Shown: positions 1 to 7,599 of the stretch, piece by piece
How the letters are laid out: every line of letters starts with the position of its first letter
Position numbering within the stretch: the stretch's first letter is position 1
DNA from: JAUXFS01 sp963772635
Lineage (GTDB): Bacteria; Pseudomonadota; Alphaproteobacteria; Rhodospirillales; Defluviicoccaceae
Assembly (NCBI GenBank): GCA_963772635.1
Contig: CAVYYK010000026.1
Span: 1 to 64,000 of the forward strand
DNA: 64,000 nucleotides
Direction of reading: 5' to 3'
Program-made: the position numbers and the translations under genes
The notes under the pieces: model-generated
Seen by the model: only the letters and a program-made list of their open reading frames with translations
The model's database searches: none
Told to the model about the DNA's origin: nothing

Positions 1-16
1 TGCATGATGGGTGCGA

Positions 17-526
17 TCAGAGTTCGTCGTCCGAGAGCGCTTTGTTTTCGAGGACGTCGAGATTGACGATTAGGTCGGTGCCAAATTTGAGACCAGCGAC
101 CTCGCATGCGATTTGCAGTCTTTTGAGTATCGCTCCTTTGTCCAAATTCGTGTCGGCGTACCAACCAGGACAAATTTCACGCGCTTCGTAGGCGACATGG
201 GAACTCTCGATATAGAGACCCTCGGGTGATATTGCGACGAGCCTTCTCGTGCGCAGAACCTTCTTGCTCGCTTTGGCGGAAGCTGACATCGAGATCGTGG
301 AGCTGTTGATAACCCCATACCAACGCATCTCGCTTTGCCTCCGCTAGGTATTTTTCTCCAAGCAGGTTCACGGTCCATTCCTTGGGAACCGTTTTATCCC
401 GAGAGTGAGACGTCGGTTCGTCTTCGCTATCTGGGTGTCAGTCAGCGGCGAGCGAAGATCAACCAACGCGATGAATGCCGCTGAAATATTCTCCGGCACT
501 GGCACTAACAGATACGTGGTCGTCGT
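17..526 (-). pseudogene. Unknown gene, two frameshifts (broken)
   Basis: No family recognised. Coding-like protein can be followed only by changing frame twice. It begins after the stop of the upstream gene (TTTTYLLVPVPENISAAFIA), moves to a second frame near 383 (RFP-K-EWTVNLLGEKYLAE, restored by one extra A in a CCAAGG run) and to a third near 290 (SASAKASKK...), ending in LENKALSDDEL. A strong AAGGAG lies 8 bases before an ACG codon at 526, where an ATG would be expected, so the start codon may also be mutated. It follows the 539-1238 gene by 12 bases and was probably cotranscribed with it. Composition is less GC-rich than the core genes. Indel sequencing errors could also explain the breaks. 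Confidence 0.4.
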
Positions 527-538
527 GGATAAATCTCC

Positions 539-1238
539 TTAAAGCTCGTCATCAGCCATAAAGTCGCCAGGATGACCGGCTCGCTTCTTTTGTTCGGCTT
601 CTTTTTCCGTCAACTCTCCAGTGATCACCAACTCCGCTAGGTAATTGCCCAGTTTTTGTCGAAGGTCCCGTTCACGCGTTCCCTCGCAGCACCGATAGTG
701 GATCGACCATTCCTCATCAAAGTGCTCTTCGATGTGGGGCACGGCGTTGGAGCTCGCGGGAGACCACAATTGCTTGAGTGTTTCGACAAATGGACTTGGT
801 GGCGCTTCGTCACTCCATTCAAGATCTGAATTGTAGAGCGCGGATGAAATCGAAATCGAAATCACCGATTTCCACACCGTGGATCCACCGATTGCTAATC
901 GCCAATTCCTCAATCTCACAAATTTCTTGGACGGTTCGTACCGTCCAATCAATGGCCCAACCCAGATGGGGGGCAGTAGAGCGGATCGAACTCGATCGAC
1001 CTGATAGCCTGATCAGCAAGCGATCGAATGCCCGGCAATCGTTCACGACGTCGTTCCAGAGAGAGATCGGCAACCAGCGCATACAACAACGGCGCCATGT
1101 CGACGACGTTCCCCTGCGTTGTGCCGTACCATTCCGCCGCTGGCGGATTGCCTCGCGCTCATACCGGCCCATGCTGAAAGAGGACCGGATCGGATTGGCC
1201 TCCTGCGCGCTCGCAGTGCCTGCACTTCTCTCTGTCAT
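539..1238 (-). pseudogene. Unknown gene with several frameshifts
   Basis: No family recognised. A well-placed AAAGGAG precedes ATG at 1238 (MTERSAGTASAQEANPIRSS). Coding character then moves between frames. Around 1140-960 the convincing frame reads EWYGTTQGNVVDMAPLLYAL, then SLERRRERLPGIRSLADQ. Around 955-830 another frame reads WTVRTVQEICEIEELAISNR. After about 850 a third frame continues to a tail ending GDFMADDEL at 539. One jump lies in a GATTTC hexamer repeat near 860. The product would be a soluble acidic protein of roughly 230 residues. Its tail (ADDEL) resembles that of the next gene (SDDEL), which may mean the two are related or share a partner. Foreign, decaying DNA is the simplest reading. 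Confidence 0.38.
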
Positions 1239-1675
1239 TGGCTCGCTCCTTTCGGACGTATTCTCTATCTCGCTCGCAGCCCCCACGCCTCCGTCGAACA
1301 GAAACGCTACTAATGGCGGCTCAGTTACGAGTTTGAGCGCATAATAAAACTCTGTCAAACGATATATTGCGAGCGACAAAACAACGAGGCTTGTGCAACT
1401 GCGATCACCCTTCGCGATTTCGGGGTGTGAATACGAGGCAGCTAGGTCAGCTTCAGGTGTCCGTACGATAGCTCTCGTCCAATCCGCCTTCCGGCCACGC
1501 CCTAACACTTCGGTCGGTCTCGACCCTAACTCTCATAGGGCTACCTTGGTTCCATCGCCTCTGAGCAACCATCCGGAACTTGTCGCTTGGGATTTCCGCC
1601 ATTCAGATGCAAGATTTGGGTGGCGCCTATAATTCAAATGGGTACGCCATTCCGGATGAAACGGCGGCCGTCGGC
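1239..1675. other. Intergenic stretch, no gene supported
   Basis: About 440 bases between the broken minus-strand gene starting at 1238 and the plus-strand nucleotidyltransferase. An open minus-strand frame extends upstream of 1238 with a hydrophobic stretch (near 1380-1290), but no start or family supports it. The DNA is relatively AT-rich near 1340-1380 and could hold the divergent promoters. I could not define a convincing -35/-10 pair. Confidence 0.3.
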
Positions 1676-2049
1676 ATGGTGGACAAAGTGAGAGCACGTT
1701 CGAATCCGACTACCTCGACGAACTTCGAGACGGGAAGTGGTCCTGTTCCCGAAGAATTGCTCGGCTCCGTCGTTGCCTATTTCAATCCCCGCCGGATCAT
1801 TCTGTTCGGCTCGCGGGCGCGCGGCGAAGAGGAAACGGACAGCGACCTCGACTTGCTGGTGATCCTCGACGACGACGTGCGGCCCGAGCTTCTTCCTGGC
1901 GAGCGGGGTACGAGGCGCGCAAGGGGTATCATCGCGCCACCGATATCGTGCCTTGTCGGGAGTCGGTTTTCCGCCATCGTGCGCGTGTTGTCGGGTCGCT
2001 AGCGCATACCGCTGACACCGAGGGCCTCGTCGTTTATGAGCGGGACTGA
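1676..2049 (+). pseudogene. MNT-type nucleotidyltransferase (antitoxin-like), frameshifted
   Basis: Minimal nucleotidyltransferase of the kind paired with HEPN toxins; in characterised MntA/HepT-like pairs the MNT adenylylates and silences the HEPN RNase. The catalytic signature is present: FGSRARGEEETDSDLDLLV, i.e. GS-x10-D-x-D. Up to codon ~72 the frame is VILDDDVRPELL; the family continuation SWRAGYEARKGYHRATDIV, ending GLVVYERD, lies one frame away. Adding one T in the CTTCC stretch at 1891-1896 joins them. The restored stop at 2047-2049 overlaps the HEPN start by 14 bases, as expected for a coupled pair. I chose ATG 1676 because upstream sequence does not look conserved; ATG 1580 is also in frame. 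If the shift is real the antitoxin is truncated. Confidence 0.7.
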
Positions 2050-2467
2050 TCCTGACGCACGAGCCCAATGGGAGGAAGCGCGGCGCTGGTTCGCGATCGC
2101 GGAGGAAGACCTGCGCGTCGCCGGGCTTTGTCTACATGCCGACGTGCCGTCCTTGGAAGCGGCTGCGTACCATTGCCAACAAGCGGCCGAGAAGCTGATC
2201 AAGGGGTTGTTGGTCGCCGCGGCATTGCCCTTTCGGAAGGTCCATGATCTCGACGAGCTGGCCGACCATGCTGTCGATGCCTATCCAAAGCTAACGGCGT
2301 ATTTGGACTTTTGCCGTCCGTTAACACGTTGGGGCACGCTGTTTCGTTATCCGACATTAGGCGACGAAGCGGAACTGAGACCTTCCAAGGCGGAAATCAG
2401 CGAAGCAGTTGAGCGCCTGATCAGTCTGGGGGAAGCCATACGCCGCTTCGATCCATCAGAAGCCTGA
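2036..2467 (+). CDS. HEPN domain protein (toxin-like partner of MNT)
   Basis: A 143-residue all-helical HEPN-family protein, intact. Typical features are an N-terminal helix with WFAIAEEDLRVAGLC, the central AYHCQQAAEKLIKGLL helix shared by nucleotidyltransferase-linked HEPN proteins, KVHDLDELA, and a C-terminal TRWGTLFRYP segment where the R-x4-6-H/Y catalytic motif of this group lies. The family includes RNases that act as toxins when their MNT partner is absent. The start overlaps the (frameshift-corrected) end of the nucleotidyltransferase, implying translational coupling. It converges on the hyf operon, whose last gene ends 18 bases downstream. Function is inferred from family and context. 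With a broken antitoxin, an active toxin would be hard to tolerate. Confidence 0.8.
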   Translation: MSGTDPDARAQWEEARRWFAIAEEDLRVAGLCLHADVPSLEAAAYHCQQAAEKLIKGLLVAAALPFRKVHDLDELADHAVDAYPKLTAYLDFCRPLTRWGTLFRYPTLGDEAELRPSKAEISEAVERLISLGEAIRRFDPSEA

Positions 2468-2484
2468 CCGGACGGCTGAACCGT

Positions 2485-3000
2485 TTAGCCGGCCGACTCC
2501 AGCAGCGCGAGGAGGCCGGCGAGGAGGCGGGTGGGGTCGGGGGGGCAGCCGCGGATGTGGAGGTCGACGGGGACGACGGCGGAAACGCCGCCGACGACCG
2601 CGTAACTGCCGGCGAACAGGCCGCCGTCAACGGCGCAGTCCCCGACCGCCACCACCCATTTCGGATCGGGGGTTGCGGTGTAGGTCCGTTCCAGCCCTTC
2701 CCGCATGTTCTTGGTGACCGGGCCGGTCACCAGCAGGACGTCGGCGTGGCGCGGCGAGGCGACGAAGCGGATGCCGTAGCGTTCGAGATCGTAATAGGCG
2801 TTGTTGAGAGCATGGATTTCCAGCTCGCAGCCGTTGCACGACCCGGCATCGACCTCGCGGATCGCCAGGCTGCGCCCCAAACGGCGGCGGGCGGCGGCGT
2901 CGACCTTGCCGGCGAGTTCGGCGACCGCCTCCTCGTTCCGGTCGGGCGGACGCTCGGTCAACGGCGGGCGAAACAGGTTCTTGAACAGAAGCTTGCGCAT
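2485..3000 (-). CDS. hyfI: Hydrogenase-4-like small subunit (NuoB/HyfI type)
   Basis: 171-residue NuoB-family Fe-S subunit, last gene of the minus-strand hyf operon. All four ligands of the proximal [4Fe-4S] (N2-type) cluster are visible: C55 and C58 in AGSCNGCELEIH, C122 in GDCAVDGG, and C152 in RGCPPDP. The protein should sit on the cytoplasmic arm against the large subunit and pass electrons to or from its active site. It begins 12 bases after the hyfG stop, consistent with one transcript. Because hyfG lacks the NiFe-binding cysteines, this subunit probably serves an Ehr-type complex rather than hydrogen evolution. No ferredoxin-like HyfA/HyfH subunit is nearby, so the electron donor is unknown. 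Confidence 0.9.
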   Translation of the reverse strand: MRKLLFKNLFRPPLTERPPDRNEEAVAELAGKVDAAARRRLGRSLAIREVDAGSCNGCELEIHALNNAYYDLERYGIRFVASPRHADVLLVTGPVTKNMREGLERTYTATPDPKWVVAVGDCAVDGGLFAGSYAVVGGVSAVVPVDLHIRGCPPDPTRLLAGLLALLESAG

Positions 3001-3012
3001 GACGGCGTTGTT

Positions 3013-4521
3013 CTACAGGTCGTGGCCCGAATAAGAGCAGTTGAACGATTTGTTGCAGAGCGGGAAGTCGGCGACGATGTTGCCCTCGATGACGGCTTCG
3101 AGCAGCGGCCACTGAAACCACGACGGATCGCGCAGATGGCAGCGGACGATCTTTCCGTCGGGGTCGAGCCGAACCCAGACGAGGATGTCGCCGCGGAAGC
3201 CCTCGACGAGCGCCATGCCCTCGCCGGCGCCGCCGGGCAGGTCGACGCGCGAAGGACCGTCGGGAAGGCGCGCCAGGATCTGCTCGACCAGCGACAGGCT
3301 TTGCCGCACCTCCTGGATGCGGATCCACACCCGGGCGTTGACGTCGCCGTCTTCGCGCACCGGAACCTCGAATTCGAGATCTTCATAGGGGGCGTACCCG
3401 GGCATCCGGCGGGCGTCGAAGGCGCGACCGGACCCGCGTCCGACGTAGCCTCCGGCGCCGTACTGACGAGCGAGCGCCGGCTTCAGGAATCCCGTCGCAA
3501 CCGTGCGGTCCTGGAGCGAAGCGGTGTTGTCGTAGAGCTCGACCAGCGCCGGGAACCGGCGGCGGATATTGGCGATCAACGCCTCGATCGTCGATATGCC
3601 CTGTCGATCGAGATCCATGTCAATGCCGCCCGGCACGACCCGGTCCCGCATCAGCCGGTGACCGAAGCAGTTCCCGGCAGCACGCAGGACGCGCTCGCGC
3701 AGGATGGCGCAATGGGTGTGCATCAACGCGAAGGCCGCGTCGTTGCAGATGGCGCCGATGTCGCCGAGATGGTTCGCCATCCTCTCCAGTTCGGCCATCA
3801 GCGCGCGCAGCCATTGGGCGCGCGGCGGCGCGTCGACGGCGAGCGCGGCCTCGACGGCGCGGGCGAACGCCATCGCGTAAGCGACCGTGCTGTCGCCGGA
3901 GGTCCGGCCGGCCAGCTTGGCCGCGCGCTCCACCGTTGCCCCGGTCATCAAGCCCTCGATTCCCTTATGGACGTAGCCCAGACGTTCCTCGAGACGGACG
4001 ACGGTTTCGCCGCTGGCGGTGAAGCGGAAGTGGCCGGGCTCGATGATGCCGGCATGGACGGGGCCGACCGGGATCTGGTGCAGGCTTTCGCCCTCGGCCG
4101 GGAGGAAGGCGTAGTCCGCGACGGGCGCCGGCGCCTCACTCCGGTCGCTCAGTGGCGACCGCTCGCCCCAGCGGCCGTGGTCCAGCCACGGACGCGAATC
4201 CGGCGTCGCTTCCGCCCGCAGTCCGAAAAGATCGTGGATCGCCCGCTCGAGGCGCAGCGCCGGCGCATGCCGGGCAGCGATGGACGGAAAACGCCCATTC
4301 GGACAGTCGATGCTGATCACGCCGATGTCGCGGGCCGCTTCGTCGATGACCGCCGCGTGCACGGTTTGCGGGTCGGCCCACAGACCGAGTAGGGTCAGGC
4401 GTCCTTCGCCAAGCAGGTTCGCGAGCGTGTGCCAAAGCGCCGGGTGGGCGACGGCGCGCGGCCACGGGCGATGATCGCGGACCAGTTCGCTTTTCAAGAT
4501 CAGATCGGTCAGGGTCGACAT
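3013..4521 (-). CDS. hyfG: Hydrogenase-4-like large subunit lacking NiFe cysteines
   Basis: 502-residue fusion of a NuoC-like domain (about 1-130) with a NuoD/HycE-like large-subunit domain (about 145-502). In active group 4 hydrogenases an N-terminal CGxC and a C-terminal CxxC hold nickel and iron. Here the first position reads AGRTSGDSTVAYA (204-216), with no cysteine, and the C-terminus reads FPLCNKSFNCSYSGHDL, where the two cysteines are six apart. The quinone-pocket-like GHFRFTASGETV segment resembles complex I 49-kDa subunits. This pattern matches the energy-converting hydrogenase-related (Ehr) family, whose reaction is unknown. ATG 4521 was chosen over an upstream ATG because MSTLTDLILK begins the conserved region and leaves 10 bases after hyfF. 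Confidence 0.88.
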   Translation of the reverse strand: MSTLTDLILKSELVRDHRPWPRAVAHPALWHTLANLLGEGRLTLLGLWADPQTVHAAVIDEAARDIGVISIDCPNGRFPSIAARHAPALRLERAIHDLFGLRAEATPDSRPWLDHGRWGERSPLSDRSEAPAPVADYAFLPAEGESLHQIPVGPVHAGIIEPGHFRFTASGETVVRLEERLGYVHKGIEGLMTGATVERAAKLAGRTSGDSTVAYAMAFARAVEAALAVDAPPRAQWLRALMAELERMANHLGDIGAICNDAAFALMHTHCAILRERVLRAAGNCFGHRLMRDRVVPGGIDMDLDRQGISTIEALIANIRRRFPALVELYDNTASLQDRTVATGFLKPALARQYGAGGYVGRGSGRAFDARRMPGYAPYEDLEFEVPVREDGDVNARVWIRIQEVRQSLSLVEQILARLPDGPSRVDLPGGAGEGMALVEGFRGDILVWVRLDPDGKIVRCHLRDPSWFQWPLLEAVIEGNIVADFPLCNKSFNCSYSGHDL

Positions 4522-4531
4522 GGCCGGCGCC

Positions 4532-5983
4532 TCAGCCCAGAACCGCGGCGACATGCTGGAACCAGGCAACCAGCGGCGGCGGCAGATAGATCCCGGCGAC
4601 AAACACCAGCACCAAGTGGGCAAACATCGGAACGTAGGACGCCTGTACCGGCGCCTCGCTGCCGCTCGGCTCGCCGAAGGCGAGGCCGCTCACCCGCAGC
4701 AAGAGCGCCCCGAAGGCGACGAGCAGTCCGAGGACGAGGGATATCGCCAGCAACGGCTCGCGGGCGAAGGTCGAGCTGACCACCAGGAACTCGCTCATGA
4801 AGATGCCGAGCGGCGGCAGCCCGGCGATGGCGACGACGCCGACGACGAGGCTCCAGCCGAGCCAAGGATGGGTCACGGTCAGACCACGAATGTCGGCGAT
4901 CTTCTGTGTGCCCTTGACCTGGGTGATGTGGCCGACGGCGAAGAAGATCGCCGATTTTGTCAGACTGTGCAGGGTCATGTGCAAAAGCCCGGCGAAGTTG
5001 GCGAGCGGTCCGCCCATGCCGAAGGCGAAGGCGATGATGCCCATGTGTTCGATCGAGGAGTAGGCGAACAGCCGCTTGATGTCGCGACGGCGATACAGCA
5101 TGAACGCGGCGAACACGACCGAAGTCAGGCCCATCGTCAGCATCAGCGGTCCGGGGGAGATCGCTTCGGCATTGGCCGCGAGCAGCAGCTTGAATCGCAG
5201 GACGGCATAGAGCGCGACGTTGAGCAAGAGCCCGGACAGCACCGCCGAGATCGGCGTCGGCCCTTCGGCGTGGGCGTCGGGGAGCCAGGCGTGCAAGGGA
5301 GCGAGGCCGACCTTCGTCCCATAACCGAGCAGCAGGAACACGAACGCCAGGTTGAGCAGCGCCGGGTCGAAGGCGGCGACGTGTTCGATCAGCACCGTCC
5401 ACACCATGGCGTCGAGCCCTTCGCCGACCACCGGAAGCGCCGCCATGTAGACGAGGATCGTGCCGAACAGCGCGAGCGCAATTCCGACGCTGCCGAGGAT
5501 GAAATACTTCCAGGCCGCTTCCAGCGCCTCGTGGGTGCGATAGATGCCCACCATGAGCACGGTCGTCAGCGTGGCGAGTTCGACCGCAACCCACATCAGG
5601 CCGATATTGTTGGCGACCAGCGCCAAGTTCATCGCGAACATCAGAACCTGGTACATGGCATGGTAGAAGCGAAGGTTGACCGGCGTTAGCCGGCCGTTCT
5701 CGATCTCATGGGCGATGTAGCTGGCGCTGAAGACGCTCGTGGTGAAGCCGACGAAGGTGTTGAGGACGATGAAGACGATGTTGAGGTCATCGACCAGAAA
5801 GTACTGTCCGGGCTCGGGCCGCTGGAAGAAGAAGAGCGACATGACCGCGACAAGCGTCAGCAAGCAGGCGAATACGTTCAAGCGCGCCGTCACCGCGTAG
5901 TTGGGCAGGAGCGCGAGCACCGCCGCCGCCACAATCGGGATGATCAGGATCGCCGCGATGACATCGAAGGGTAGCGGGCTCAC
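4532..5983 (-). CDS. hyfF: Hydrogenase-4 component F-like antiporter subunit
   Basis: 483-residue polytopic membrane protein of the NuoL/M/N-MrpA/D family, with about 14 hydrophobic segments along its length. Proton-path residues are recognisable: the glutamate in WVAVELATL on TM5 and the lysine in YGTKVGLAPLHAWLPDAH, followed by the TPISAVLSG helix and the KRLFAYSSIEHMG segment. It should form one of the ion-pumping modules of the membrane arm. The start overlaps the end of hyfE by four bases (ATGA), typical of translational coupling. The last helix is followed by a short acidic-poor tail. The frame is intact, unlike the related hyfB. Confidence 0.92.
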   Translation of the reverse strand: MSPLPFDVIAAILIIPIVAAAVLALLPNYAVTARLNVFACLLTLVAVMSLFFFQRPEPGQYFLVDDLNIVFIVLNTFVGFTTSVFSASYIAHEIENGRLTPVNLRFYHAMYQVLMFAMNLALVANNIGLMWVAVELATLTTVLMVGIYRTHEALEAAWKYFILGSVGIALALFGTILVYMAALPVVGEGLDAMVWTVLIEHVAAFDPALLNLAFVFLLLGYGTKVGLAPLHAWLPDAHAEGPTPISAVLSGLLLNVALYAVLRFKLLLAANAEAISPGPLMLTMGLTSVVFAAFMLYRRRDIKRLFAYSSIEHMGIIAFAFGMGGPLANFAGLLHMTLHSLTKSAIFFAVGHITQVKGTQKIADIRGLTVTHPWLGWSLVVGVVAIAGLPPLGIFMSEFLVVSSTFAREPLLAISLVLGLLVAFGALLLRVSGLAFGEPSGSEAPVQASYVPMFAHLVLVFVAGIYLPPPLVAWFQHVAAVLG

Positions 5984-6642
5984 GGCTGCTCCCCCCGGGC
6001 GCGGTCGAGTGCTTGGACGTCGACGGTGTCGAACCGTTCGCGGATCCGAAACAGGAAAATTCCGATGACGATGAGGGCGATGAGGATCGAAAAGGCGACG
6101 CTGATCTCAACCACCAGCGGCATGCCCTTGGCGCCGGTCGCCGCCAGCACCAGACCGTTCTCCAACGACATGAAGCCGACGACTTGGCCGACGGCGTTGC
6201 GCCGCGTGACCATGACCAGGAGGCCCAGCAGAACGACCGAAAGGGCGAAGGCCAGGTCCTCGCGTGCCAGCGGTTCGGCCTCGGCCGTGACCCGCAGCAT
6301 CACCACCATCGACAGGGCGACCAGCGCCATCCCCGCCAGCATGGTCGGGCCGATGCCGACCACGGTCTCGATCTCTCGATGGATCCCGAGCCGCTGGATG
6401 ATTCGATGCAGCACCACCGGGATGACGATTGCCTTCAGGACCAAGGCGATCGCGGCGGTTACGTAAAGGTGCGGCGCATCCTGAATGAAGGCTTGGGTGG
6501 CGACGGAGAGCGCCAGGACGAACGCGTGCAGGGCGAACACGTTGAGGAGCGCATAGAGACGATCCTGGTAGAGCAGCATGAAGCTGATCAGGACGAGCCC
6601 GCCAGCCAACAAATGAGCGAAGTCGAAGGCGAAAGTGTGCAC
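5980..6642 (-). CDS. hyfE: Hydrogenase-4 component E-like membrane subunit
   Basis: 220-residue membrane protein with about seven hydrophobic helices, matching HyfE, which combines a NuoK-like core with extra helices. The segment VVGFMSLENGLVLAATG carries the conserved membrane glutamate of NuoK-type subunits. The protein lies between hyfC and hyfF, directly adjoining the hyfC stop (6643) and overlapping the hyfF start by four bases. It probably links the quinone-site subunit HyfC to the antiporter-like subunits. The C-terminal tail (FRIRERFDTVDVQALDRARG) is charged and likely cytoplasmic. Start ATG 6642 is the only one consistent with family length. Confidence 0.9.
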   Translation of the reverse strand: MHTFAFDFAHLLAGGLVLISFMLLYQDRLYALLNVFALHAFVLALSVATQAFIQDAPHLYVTAAIALVLKAIVIPVVLHRIIQRLGIHREIETVVGIGPTMLAGMALVALSMVVMLRVTAEAEPLAREDLAFALSVVLLGLLVMVTRRNAVGQVVGFMSLENGLVLAATGAKGMPLVVEISVAFSILIALIVIGIFLFRIRERFDTVDVQALDRARGEQP

Positions 6643-7599
6643 TCAGAGACTCCGCGATACGAACAGCAGAAGGGTGCCGAGGAGTCCGAGCATCAGCGCC
6701 GCCCCGAGAAAATCGGGCACGCGGAACACCCGCATCTTCGCGGTCGCTGTCTCGAACACCGCCAGCAGGAAGCCGGCGGCGAACAGTTTCACGATGTAGG
6801 CGGCGAGTCCCAGGGCGTAGGTCACCGGGCCTGCGCCAGACACGGCAAGGCCCCAGGGCGCGAACACGCAAGCGATCAGCGAGACATAGAGTACGAGCTT
6901 GAGCGAGGCTGCGAGCTCGATCAGCGCGAGATGCCGCCCGGAGTACTCGAGGATCATGGCCTCGTGCACCATCGTCAACTCCAGATGGGTCGCCGGATTG
7001 TCCACGGGAATCCGGGCGTTCTCGGCGATGGCGACCATGATCAAGGCGATGAGCACGAGCCCGAGCGAGACACGCAGTCCCGCTTCCATCGTGACCAGAA
7101 AAGTTGCGATGGTCGACAACTGGGTGGAACCGGCCGCGAGGGCGAGGGTAAAGACGATCAGCAGCATCGCCGGTTCGGCGAGCGATGCGATCATCACCTC
7201 GCGGCTGGAGCCGATGCCGCCGAAGCTGGTGCCGATATCCATGCCGGCGAGGGCGAGGAAGAAACGCGCGCTCGCCAACAGGGCGACGATGGCGATGAGA
7301 TCGGCGCACCAGCTGAAGATCAGCCCCGACGCGAAAGTCGGCACCAGGGACGCCGCGACCCAGGTCGCCGCGAAGACGAGATAGGGGGTGACGCGGAACA
7401 GCCACGAGGCGTTCTCGGCCAGCACGACCTCCTTGCGGAGCAGCCGAAACAAGTCGCGGTAGGGCTGAAAGATCGAGGCGCCGCGACGGCGCAACAACTG
7501 CGCCTTGACCTTGCGTACGACGCCGGTCAGCAGCGGCGCCAGCAACACGACCAGCGCCATCTGGCCGCCCTGGACAACGAGGTCGAAAATCACTGCCAT
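6643..7599 (-). CDS. hyfC: NuoH-like subunit HyfC
   Basis: 318-residue NuoH/HycD-family membrane protein with eight or so helices; it anchors the peripheral arm. Family motifs include RRGASIFQPYRDLFRLLRKE, the loop after TM1 that contacts the small and large subunits, and the ENARIPVDNPATHLELTMVH signature, whose acidic residues line the proton path in complex I. It overlaps the end of hyfB by ten bases and abuts hyfE. Retention of these loops argues that the complex is, or recently was, functional even though the large subunit has lost the NiFe ligands. Confidence 0.93.
   Translation of the reverse strand: MAVIFDLVVQGGQMALVVLLAPLLTGVVRKVKAQLLRRRGASIFQPYRDLFRLLRKEVVLAENASWLFRVTPYLVFAATWVAASLVPTFASGLIFSWCADLIAIVALLASARFFLALAGMDIGTSFGGIGSSREVMIASLAEPAMLLIVFTLALAAGSTQLSTIATFLVTMEAGLRVSLGLVLIALIMVAIAENARIPVDNPATHLELTMVHEAMILEYSGRHLALIELAASLKLVLYVSLIACVFAPWGLAVSGAGPVTYALGLAAYIVKLFAAGFLLAVFETATAKMRVFRVPDFLGAALMLGLLGTLLLFVSRSL

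Noticed and set aside
2557..4392. Plus-strand open frame of about 600 codons opposite hyfI/hyfG
   Set aside because: Antisense to two well-supported genes with conserved motifs; sequence is typical of GC-rich shadows.
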